64,000 nt of DNA from Phoronis australis (Eukaryota; Phoronida; Phoronidae), in the NCBI GenBank assembly GCA_002633005.1, contig NMRA01000032.1, positions 124,001 through 188,000 of the forward strand, given 5' to 3'. Made by a program: the position numbers and the translations under genes. The notes below the pieces were generated by a model. That model made no database searches. It saw only the letters and a list, made by a program, of their open reading frames with translations, and had not been told where the DNA came from. Of the stretch, positions 36,634-48,500 are shown one piece after another (positions within the stretch are counted from its first letter, which is position 1; every line of letters starts with the position of its first letter).

Positions 36634-39243
36634 TGCCAACAACCAAGTTCATCCGCAGGAGATCCACAAAAGAAATGTTCGATTTAAAATACCACGAGCC
36701 AATGAATTGGGAAAGAAATATACCTGAGACGTGCGTTCCGTAGAGGCGAGAATCTCGCGAAAATGCGGGATTTGGTGATCGAGGTATCGCCATGCATTAC
36801 ATACAAGCGAAGCACGGGTGTCATGGTCACACTAGCTTCCTTAGCAAGATTATTGCGTTTATGAAACCCAGAACAAAATCCGATTTATAATTGAGACAGG
36901 TGTTAAAAGATATGCTTTGACTCCGTCTCGAGTCCATGCTGTGTCTGTGATGCGTTATAGTGAGTCTGATACGAACGAGATTTTTCGTTTATCATCCGAT
37001 TCGTAGTTTTCGAATACTTAATGAACTGTGACCTCTCACAGTAACAAATCGTGGCCTAGTCTCAAGAGTGGCTGATTATCAATTAACGTCCAGGAACACT
37101 ATATAGCATGAACACTGTACAGTACACCTGAACTGTTCAATAAACATCAAATCTCAACTAATTTCCGATACCCATAGCTCTTCGAGTCTTCGCTATACAC
37201 CGCATTACCAAATCTACATCACAAATCTGAAGTATAGAAACATTCCCAAGTAATGGGAAGCCTACATGTACGTACAGACAACATGAACCGGAAAAATGCA
37301 AAATTTACATTTGTGGTATTTATACGTGAAGGCACCAGTGAGACGCTTTATTTCTGGTAGCCTCAAATCCAGACTCTATTAGTATTTGATTCTGAGGGTG
37401 ATGTTGGGAACGAGACCATTTGGCTAATTTGTGTACAAAACTAAGCCACGGTCGGAGTTGTATCAACATTTCATACTGAGTCTTATTTCTATCATTTTTG
37501 GGACAATGAATTTATGCTTCCACCGTTGCATAATATGGGGTTACAGACGATCAAACAACCCCCGGAATCCATTGCTTTTGGCATCCAACAACTATGAATA
37601 AACTTTTTGAAATAATTGTGACTAATCTGTAAAATTAAAGTAATAAAGTGTTTCTTTTGCGTTTCATCTTTTTTATTGTTGATAATGCTAGGGCGTCGCA
37701 TTTAAGTAGAGAGGGCATCCCATACAAATCGCCCAGGGCATCACCAATCCTCTGCACGCTACTGCTACTGCAGCTATCTCTTATAACTCTTGCAGAATTG
37801 TAATGAGTTTCGACATATGTGGTCCTGTGAAGTTGGCAAACATCCGCTCGATTCGACTACCGCTGTATCTATTAGAAGCGACTCTGTTTTGTTTTTTTTT
37901 GTTTTTTTCGTTGAATTCTGTTTTTTCAGAGTTCCTTGGTCATGGATTTTCGAGAAGTCATAGATTTCTATTGAGGAGAAGAGATAACGTTTTCATTTTC
38001 GAACGGACTCGACTTAATCTGTGTAATCCAATGGCAATATTTTATTATTTGCGAACCCGTTTTCTGCGTTCGCCTTTCTATATTCCAACCACTGGAAAAA
38101 CGATGAAAAATAAAAGATGACCCTGTTGAGAAGACCACGACTGACACTGCCTTTCTAACAGGTCTGACGTCTGATATCTGTGGCACCCCTCATGGCAATT
38201 TTGTCTTATTTTGCATCCGCAATGTGAATGTGACAACAGATAACCACGATTTTTGGATGGATCTGACTACTCCTTTGACCCTCAGTGCCAAGTTTGATTT
38301 TTCACACTTGCCACTGTATATTCAGTCTTACTTCATTAACGTTGTGAAAGTATCTTTTAGGTTCAATTGTTCAAATACACCGGTTGACCAACCCAGATTA
38401 GTGATCTGCACCATACCCAAATGATAAATTATACTCTGGGCTCGAGAATACCGTCTGAACACAAGCTTGAATGTCAACAGTCCTAAAGAATATTCTAGCA
38501 GATACTTGATTATTTCGAAATATATGACGCAACATAGGTCAATGTTATACGCGTAACAGTGATGTGGAAATGGCCTAAAAAACCCTTGTTATGTACACAC
38601 CATGTCGAGTTAACTACGCTCACTACCACGATCAATCAGTACAGGCCGCGCTACCCACTCGAGCATAGTCCACGGATGAATTTATAAATTCCCATTCTGT
38701 TTAAATCATGTCTTTTTCGAGCTGACTCTTTTAATGTACCGACTGTGTTCTTTGAGCGCGAATATTTCAGTCTGCCTCCTCATATTGGCCGGTGGATGGC
38801 GCTTACGTGCAATCACAATGTCGTGTTCCACAGCAAGACCTGACGTCTGGAATAAAAGATTCGTCGTAAGTAATGCTTGCGGCACTCGACCACCATGTAC
38901 AATTTATAGTGAATAGCCTAGCACGGGCGAGGGAAATGCAGACCGAATTACTGTTTGACACAACATCTCTAAGCCATTTTTTCAGCAATGACAGATTTGC
39001 ATGGACCGCATCCTCGACATGACCCCAGTTGGACTCATTCAGAATATCTTGAGAGGTGAACGTTGTCTGCGCATGCAGCCCGTCGTGTGAACTTTAAACT
39101 GGAGAATGGCTGACGATAAGATTGATGTTCGCATATGCACAGATAACGCTCACCTCTGAGGACATCCGGAACATCTCGGGTATTTTTGTGAGTCTCCAAT
39201 TATCTGCCCGGAGATGTGTTTCGTGTCTGCCCATGTGCCAAAT
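36634..39243. other. Intergenic between convergent kelch and minus-strand genes
   Basis: No gene recognised. The plus frame at 37803-38120 and minus frame at 37968-38186 overlap in low-complexity sequence. Confidence 0.35.
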
Positions 39244-39534
39244 TCAGCCATAGCAGCCAATGGATCCGGTCAAGCGACGGATATAGTGGTGGCTGCAGCT
39301 CCCCCATTCAGAGAATGCCCTTTTAAGCCGTGGAATCACAATACTGACCCATTGGTAAAGCCGAGCTGCACCACTGCTGACTCCCCGGATGTCTTCAATA
39401 TCGAGCAGGTCGAGTATTTCGCGTACTCTCGCGACTATCTCAGGATGGAGAAAGTCAATGTCGATGCTGATGAGACGCGCGACGATTGCGTACGGACCAA
39501 CAGGATTCAGCAACTTTTGGCTGTAAGACCAGTC
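39244..39534 (-). CDS. KY-like gene last exon: dynein-stalk-like segment 2
   Basis: Acceptor CATTTTCAG in the matching phase. DWSYSQKLLNPVGPYAIVAR, FLHPEIVARVREILDLLDIE and GVSSGAARLYQWV follow the order W ... kLL ... PE ... vr ... S-x-aA-x-L-x-x-WV seen in the returning part of the dynein microtubule-binding domain. The frame ends at 39244. An in-frame GTCAGT right after the final Trp is a possible alternative donor, so the tail after QWV is uncertain. Confidence 0.72.
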   Translation of the reverse strand, partial: DWSYSQKLLNPVGPYAIVARLISIDIDFLHPEIVARVREILDLLDIEDIRGVSSGAARLYQWVSIVIPRLKRAFSEWGSCSHHYIRRLTGSIGCYG

Positions 39535-42500
39535 CTGAAAATGTACAAATCGCACTAATCACTTTATGGAGGTTTTATCATTATATATTGTAATCGACAG
39601 CGACTCTGTTTGTAAACTTAAATGGCAGGAATTCCGTGTTACACGGGGACTTCAGCTGTCGCTCTGACAACTGAAATGACTGTGTAAATGACGAGGCATG
39701 TGCGATCATCTTTCTCTATCATCATTTGCAACAGCTTAGTAACGAAACGGATTAACCTGAGTTACCTCCCATGTCTGGAGTGAAGCAACTATTTTGTGGC
39801 TTGTTCTGCTGTCTCTTCGCAAAAAAATGCAAAATGTGAATTTTCAACGGTTGACTTGGAGAAGGTAGAGGTCTGCAAACATTTGAATATTCCAGAAGGC
39901 TTCTCATTATCTTTTACATTTTCAGCTTGAATTTATTATAAATTATAATAACCTGCACCACAAAGTGACCAAATCGGAAATCGGGACCTCCATGCGGAGC
40001 CTCAGTTTTATTTGTAAAATAAAAAGATAAAATGGAGAGAACAAAATAAAATCAAACATTCAAAACCTGTCGCTGTGCAAGTCCATTTGATTGCCACTGC
40101 CATGTGATCTGTGCAATGTAGATGGAGTGTTGAAAGTACGTGTGGACCCATTATTTGAAAACTGACACGAATTTTCACGTTGACAATGTGTTGATAATTG
40201 GTTTTACACCTAGAGTCACGGAAGTTCGTATCACCTAAGAAATTACATCTGAAGCAGAACTATTGGATACGTAAAAAACCTATCACAATGCGAAACAGAA
40301 AAGGAGTTAAATGAGAATGGAATGACAATATTCGTGCAGTTGCAGGCAGTTGTCATCGTTTATATTTTCAATGATTGTGAAAGAATTAGAAAACGATTTA
40401 AAACATTCAGGTTCAGGTGTATCACCTGTCAGCGTGAGCGCGTCAACTTGTAAATCTTATTGTTTGCTGATGATCTGGCTCTACTTGCCGAAATAGCTGT
40501 TGTAATGCAGAGATTGGTTTGTAAATTAGAAGTATAGTCTACGTAAATGGAACAAAAATTTTAGTTTTCAGAAATTGTGGTTGTTTGAGATAATACGAGC
40601 AGTGAAAGATATTTGGCAACAAATGACGTCGTAACTCAGCACAGTTATTTAGCAGTACGTTTATCAGGATGTTTTTACAAAAGTCCAAAAAATTAATTTC
40701 CGCATAAGCGTGGAAGACACTATTTGTTATAAAAAGGAAAAAATTCGTCGACGTTCCGATGTTGCTATGGTCAAGATCATTTCACATGGCTCAGAAATAT
40801 GACAAGCTCTGCAAACGTCTGCTGCAACTTGTTCAATGTATCTCAACTGTTGCAATTCGTTCAACACATCTCAACTGTGGCAACTTGTTCAACACATCTC
40901 AGCTGTTGCAACTTGTTCAACACATCTCAGCTCTTGCAACTTGTTCAACACATCTCAGCTGTTGCAACTTGTTCAAACATCTCAGCTGTTGCAACTTGTT
41001 CAACACATCTCAGCTGTTGCAACTTGTTCAACACATCTCAGCTGTTGTAACTTGTTAATCACATCTCAGCTGTTGCATGGGGAGAACGTGAAGGAACAAA
41101 CATAAAAGTTGAGAGTTTTACAATACCCGTATAAGAGATATGAAGGCCAAGACGCATACATGTACATGTATGCTTTGGAATTCAACCTACAATGTAGTGA
41201 CATAGGGGCGAAACAATGGGCAAACAAAATTTCCTCCCAGTCGTTAGATGTGTAGAAACTAGTTAAATCGGTTTTTTGTCAGAATTCCACATTATGTATT
41301 TCGATAGTCTCCTACTTCGACCTACTTTGGCGAAACTTAGATGCGAAAGTCTCTTATGATTTTTAAAGATAGACGTACATGGATTTAGCCGTAAATGAGA
41401 GAATATGCTTATGTTGCTATATGAATTAAATAGAAGCAGATCGCCATTTGTTAATGTCTAATATCTGACGAAGCAAGAAGGAGGTGCCTTGGTGATCAAC
41501 GAGTAATAGCATAATTAAGAGATTCATTCTTGCAGACACGAAACAAGACAACATTAAGAGGTGTTGCCTAGTCCATTGCACGTACTAAGAAATTGAGAAA
41601 AATATATCTACACTTTATGGTTGAGCTCAGTTAATCTGCTATCTGCATTTAATCTGTGTAATACGGTGCCGAGGTTTGATTACCGTAATAAACAAACACA
41701 TCCATGATGAAATAATTGTTGCTGCGCTTCAGTAGAGTTAGCTTTATACTGCGCCATCTTCAGCTGTTGGGGACAATTATTACAATAACTTGAATTTTCT
41801 AAAAACTTTAATTATTAAAACATCACTAAATAGAAATTATTTTTTAAACTGAAAACATAAACTTTCCAAAAGTGTCTTGGAAGAAGCTTTTTGAAAACAT
41901 TTCCGCAAACTTGAGTTACACAACTTAAATTGGTTCCAGAAAACGTGTCCAAAATATTTAAGTTTTGCCAAAGTTTCCGTGATCAAAAACTTAATTTAAG
42001 CTGTGAATGCTTAATTTCATATTTGTAAAGGGAATGTTTTGAGCTAAAAGATTGAACTGCAATATGTACATGACATCGTTCAAGAATCAATGGTTTATTT
42101 AAATGTGCACCAGCCTCTGGCTTACTTACATTGGAAGTTACACGTAGACTAAAGGGCATTGTACACAGATTTTAGAAATTATTTTCTACATCACCGCTTC
42201 AGAAAAAGTTCAGAATGCCGACGTGAGCATGCTTCGCCCTCATCAAACCATTGGCAAAACTTGCTAAATGAAAGCCCAATTACGACTTTAATTGAACGAA
42301 AGTTACATTCTTCTCTGTAACGTAAACAACCGACGCCCAATACAAAAAGTAACGTATCAGGGAAATTCGACTCCAGAACTTCAGAGCAGATAAAACACTG
42401 TCACATCGACGACTGAGAATTGTGAAGACAATAGTGAAGACAGTGAAGTTGCTACTTTTACGTGTACATGGTATACAATGACTCCTCTTTGCACAGGCCG

Positions 42501-45500
42501 GAGAAGAAAGGCAAGGTGGGGGAAGGCAATTGTCAGACTTTTTCAATTCTGCAGCAGGGAAGGCCTATTCCCGCATAGAGCAACCGATGCAGCGGGGTTT
42601 CAGAAAGTGTACTCTTCATGGAGTTCAGTTGAAGCACATCACATTACGCACATACAAATCTTACCATGAAACAAAATGGTGAATGAAAGCCGTGAATGGG
42701 ACAATTGGTTTGACAAGTAAACTCGCCCGGCAGGCAGGATGAGATTAATAAGTTAATTAAATATACTACACTGGATTGGAAATCAATCGATTTCAATCAT
42801 CAACAACATTGAGAGAGCTCCTGAACAAGAATTGATTGGAAAGGTCTGCCAGTTATGTGATTTTCTAAAGTGTGCTTCTGTGCTACGACAGCCGTTCCTT
42901 GTGAGGAAATTTTCGAAACCGATTAAAAGGGATAAAAACTCATTTGTTTTTACTTTGCAGTTTTTCGAGAAACTAATCAGACGGCAATGTATTCTACAAG
43001 CATGCAATACTCACCCTGGTGTTACGTTCCCCTTCGCTAAGGAGAAGCAATGTGGCGACCACGACATCACGGACACAGGCAGGCGGGTCGCGCAGGCCCC
43101 TGATCTCCATCAATTCGGCCTCGGAGGCTTTCATTAATTCTTTGTTAAGATTGTTAATACGCTGCAAACTCTCAATGAGGGCGTTGGCCTGAAATCGTGT
43201 TCACACAAAAATGTTGAGGATGTGTGCACAAGCTAATCTTTAATGGGGTCTTCAAGCATTCAGGTGAATGATTTGTAAAATTACTAGAATCACAGTAACG
43301 ACCGTTAACTATTTCGCGGAGCTGTTGTTTGAAAGTCCCCCGCGAGCTGCACAAGCGCACTCCACTCACTTACCTCGAGTAACTCCAAATTGAATTGTTC
43401 TTTGAACTCGCTCTTTTCAAGAATAACAACGCATTTCTGTATAACCTCAGGACTCTTCTGATCCATAGCATGAAGCAATTCTGGAAACATTTTGAGAGTG
43501 CCATCATTGTAGAAAACAGTCAGACAATCACTTGAGTTAAACAGTTCATCAACACGTAAGGTAGGTATAAATGACAGTACTGGGCAAGATAAACCTTTGT
43601 TTTTGGACAACTTGAAACCACTGCTAAATTAAACCTGTATCCAATGCCTGCGTGCTGGCGTCAAAATTGACGCAGAAATTCCGAGCGTGAGGTCAGAAAT
43701 GACATAATCTTGCTAATTCCAGAAAACGTGTAAGAAATAACTTCACGTAAAACATAGCGTTTTATAATCCCGAGTTCAGAATTAGATTTTTAAGTAAAGA
43801 CGGGAGTCCAGCGTCCAAACGTTTACCTGAGTGTAACTTTTGGGAAGCATTGAATAGCATGGACTGAAAACTATCCCTGACGCAATTCAATGTGGTATAC
43901 GGCAATTATTAAGTATGACGTGCTTGTCTTGATGAACGGAAGCGAATGCGAAAATGCTTCGGTCCCAGTCAAGACTATGAGTTTATGGAGACACGTCATT
44001 GTCCAATATTTTCTTAACTTTGGTGCTCATCAAGTCCATAACCTTTAACGTCCAAAGCTAATGTCACATGACCATCCTAAAGGCAAACGTGACTGATTAT
44101 CCCTACCATTTAGGGTCTTGAGTAGGATCAGCACCTTTTCTGCTGATGCGCATTCGCCGAGGTCAGGCACTTTATGCTTGCGGTGCTCGATCATCGCTTG
44201 TTTAATGGCCGTCTCGTCTCCCAGCTTTGTAGCCACCTCCAGAGCACGGCGAAGCACAACAAACTCTTCGTCTGAGACAGCAAATGTTGAAAGTTGGAAA
44301 ATTTCACAAATATTAGGTCAAGAAACATTTAATGGAAGATCATAATCCTGTAAAATACATAGAACACAAATTAAATAAAATTAAGCACTTACCGGTAGAT
44401 ATTTGTATTCCCCCAAGATCCATTTTGTCGCGCAGGTCGTCGAGAGTATGCAACTGTTTCATAAAGAGAAGAAGTTATATTAAATGTGTGTCATGTAATT
44501 GTTAACTGAACACGTGTCCATACGAATCACCTACAGGTTTCATGGCTTAATCGAACAATGGAACTGTGTATTAAAATACCCAAGCCGAAACGAGTGAATA
44601 CTGCCCACTGACCTCTGCTCGCAGTTGATCGTGTATGCAGTTCCTCTCGTTAAGCATTCTCTCAGCCTCGGCGCGCATGCGCTGTGCCTCTTCTCCAAGC
44701 CTTAACGCTTCCGTCTCGTCCTTAAGCATATCCACCAGTTGTTTCATGATGTTCTCTGTCCTCGCCATGGACACGTTCTGCTCTTCCCAGTTATATACGA
44801 TGTGGTCCTGCATGTCCAGAGTCTCGCGCATCTGCAGCAGGTACTTGAGATACTGGGTCAGCTGCTCCGCGTGTTCCACCCGGCGCTCCTCCGACTCGTC
44901 AATGCGGTTCTGACAATCCTCGATGCGCACATCAAAGAGCTGTGCACTCTCAGGGATGTGCAGTTTGAAGTGCTCAAACTGGCTGACTTGGTTCTCCAGA
45001 ATGCGCCGTAGCTCGTCCAAGTTCTCCGCCAACACCGTCGACTCCTCGTGGATTTTGATGCGGTCACGCTCAATCTCACGCAACTTCTTTATTCGCCTAC
45101 CCACCTCCTCCTGCAGCTTTTCGCGCACCGCTTGGTTGTCATTGAACGCCTTTAGCACTGCGTCCTCTCTCATGTGTTTATTCTTGCCCTCTAGCTTGTG
45201 GTAGTCTTGCAGTAGTTGGCGAGCGTCCGTGTCTAGCTTCCGCCGCTTAATGATGTCCTGGTAGCCATGGATGATCTCTTTCTTCTTGTACAAGATCTCG
45301 TCGTACATCACGCGGACGCGGTCGAAGTCAGCGATCTGCTCGTTGATCTCCATCTTTATCTCACCGAATTCTTCCAACGCCGTTAACTTCTTGCTGGTGG
45401 CAAAGAGAAGACTTTCTTTCTGCCGTTGCTGTTCAAGGACCTCTTCAAGTTTGTTGAGTTTTGTTTCCAGCTCCTTGTGTTCTTTCTGCAAGAGCTTTAT

Positions 45501-48500
45501 CTTATTCTCTTTCTTTTTGTCCACGAGACGCATGGTTCTACCCTGTAGTCGTTCCATCTCGTCCCACACTTCTGCGGTGACCACCTTAAAATGTTGCGCA
45601 ATTTACATTAACTAAACAACCAATCAGGCAAATAACTAATATTTAATACTGGTGCCGTGCACCACTGTAGCGTCTTCGTGACGGTATAGCTGCTTCGACC
45701 GACTAACTGTAGTCATTTCTCAAAGAGTTTTACTAGCCGTCGGTGCAGTATCTAAGCAGATTATAAGCATTTTGGAAAGTACACATACCCCATATCTGAA
45801 GCAGCTTTTACCATATTCCCCAAAAACCAGCAACATCTTTTAAAATTTGCAAATACCGTTGCTTCTTTTAAAATGTATAGTAACCCTATGAGGTAATTAG
45901 TTGTCGGGTTTACCTGATACACAAGCAGCGTGTGATACTCCTCCATGTCAGCGCCGCAACAGGAGACCTTGAGGTCCGTCTTACCCTCACTAGTCTGAAC
46001 ATGACCTCTCCATACACTGTCCTCACCCTTTTGAAGATCCGACCACACGTCTTCCTCTGCAACAGTTACGTTTGACGCTTGGGGCACCTTAACTTCGAAC
46101 TTTACCGACGTTAGAGGTGGCAACTGCCTCGTGTTTGGCGTGATTAACACATGGTCGATACCCCAGCTTGACATCGGTTTTGGGAAGGGTGTGGCACCAG
46201 GCTTGGGCCAATCCACCTGGATCACAGAATTGTACAGCATCGGAAGGATGCCTTCCGCCTCCACAGGTTTTCCGTGAAGTTTCAGGTGATACTGGCCAAT
46301 GTCGCGAAAACGGAGAAAAATGGTCGTTTCTTCGATTTTATGCTGAAAGAATACGTAGTCAGTGGCGGATGTTGGGGGAAGGCCTTCTTCGTTCATCTTT
46401 AACATGGTTGCCTGGTACATCATAGGTGATTTTGTGGAAATCACTATTTTCATTTCACCGACGTCCGGCGCGCTTAAAAAAGGAGCCAAATCAGTCTCGG
46501 TGACCAGGCCTTTAAAAAGCTCCGTGGCCCCGAGACCACCTTTTTTAATTAAGGGATACGGGGTCTTGTATTCACACGCTTGCTCGGCTTCTACAAGATA
46601 ATCACAAACGCTTTTAAAGTGTTCGCTAGCTGCACCCCTAAGTCTCCTTGCGTATATCCCAAACCCGTACATACCTTCCCTCGGGCACTTCATACTAAAT
46701 ATCACCACGTCGTCTTCTATTCTGTAGACGATGAAGCGCTTCATATCGTCTTCGCACATTTCATCATGCTTGCATGTATACATAAATTCGAGAGGTGTTT
46801 CCATTTCAAATCGTATCTCACACGTACCGTCTTTGGCGGCTTGTACGACTCCTCTCTTGTGCGACAATGGGGTCATTCCCATGGCAATAGAGCCAGGACC
46901 AGGACCCCACTCTCTACGGTCACTGATGGGCATTGCTCGCAGATCTGAGGTTGCCTTTTCACAATTAATGACGTACCTCAGCAGCTCAAGGTTGTAACCG
47001 CTCTGTGCATCCACGGTATTTCCGTACAATTCAAGCTTGTAAAGCCCTACCTTCGGAAATATAATCTTAATGCGAAGTACGTCGTCTCGTCTCTCGCGAA
47101 ACATGTACCTATCCAACTTCAGGTCACCAAATGCGTCCGCTTCGTCAGCAACCGCATATAGCAGATGCCGGAAGCGAAGAACCTTATCAGTGGGCAAGCC
47201 TAACTGAAGCTCAAAGTCCCCATGACTCACTTCAACTAGACAAGTCTCGTGGTTTATCACTTTCATGTCCAGGTTGAAAAAGCCCGGGCGCAGATACGCC
47301 AAGTCATTAAACTCTTCTAGAGTGACTTGACGAGCAAGAAGCTGCCACCGTGGGTCTTCGGGAAGGTGCGTGTAAATAAACTCAACAGGATCTGTCAAAA
47401 AATAAAACTCATTGTATGCATACTGTACTGACAGGTCGTTGTTGTCGCGCCTTGGTTGAGTTGGTTTAACCACTGGTCCTCCTAATCCGTAGACGAGAGC
47501 CCAGTCGTCCACTGTATCTTCTCCTTCAACGTGGCTTGAAGCCCAGTGAGGATCAATAAGTCGCCAAATGTTGTCGATGAGAACTGCTAGCCAACCTCCA
47601 ATATAGTCATTCGTGTTTTCCGCGATATTGTCGCCGGGGGAGTAGTTAACACCTTTTACTATTCCTTCTATTCTTACTGATATAACGTTGGCAGCCCTGA
47701 AAAGTTAGAAAGGAAAGTGTTTTAACTATAAAATATTGAATTGACCCCTCAATGCATAATACATTGTCGCTCTCCTTTCATTTCCATTTTACAAGTAAAA
47801 CTCGAAGAAGAAAAAGTGTAAAGAGACGAAATGCCCAATTTTAGACGTTTTATTTGTAAAAAAACGACATCCTGAGCATGTTTTCTTTTTCCTACGCGAA
47901 TGTTGAATTTCTTATCAGGGAAGTACACTATGGAAAACTCACTTGAAGAGCTCACTCAGCAGCGTGTCGTAGTACGATGTCACACCATTCTGTATTTTCC
48001 ATAAGCAGTACATGGGAGTGTCTCTCTGCGGTATTGTCCGGCGGAACTTGTATTTGCTCAGGTCCTGGGCTGTCACCCAGCGAAATAGCACTCGAACCTT
48101 CTCCATTTCAGTCTGCGCCTTCTGCGTGAGGTAGTGCGCGAGTTCCTCGTAACTCTTTCGGGCATGTTCCATGGGTGTCTACAAAAGCCAAACATAGAGA
48201 GCTCATACAGTTGCCAATTCACTAGATGTCATTTTATGTAGCGTGTGAGAAAGACAGGGGCCAGGGATTGACTAAATATGATTGGAAATCTTCCCAAATA
48301 GGGGACGGAAATCTTCGCCCAACCAGTTTTCTGGGGTTTGTTGGTCGCAACATAATCGGCCTATGTGATAATTTCCCACGACCCTTGCAATTTTAATCGT
48401 GTAAATATTGACATCACGAAAAGTCTACCAAACCAATTGTCCCGCGATCTCGACTGCCATAATGAAGACTTCGACATTGTGTTCTTCACTAACGATCTAA

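Noticed and set aside
37803-38186. Overlapping plus and minus frames of 105 and 72 residues
   Set aside because: Low-complexity T-rich sequence; no splice sites or domain.
38771-38865. Candidate extra kelch exon (VCLLILAGGW)
   Set aside because: It has a good acceptor, donor and phase, and a GG, but the spacing to the previous blade is too short and the Tyr before Trp is missing.
40759-41105. Three overlapping frames of ~83-99 residues
   Set aside because: All come from the 28-bp minisatellite.
44635-46997. Several plus-strand open frames opposite the KY and coiled-coil exons
   Set aside because: They are antisense shadows of long GC-richer minus-strand exons; their residues (Ser/Cys-rich strings) are not protein-like.
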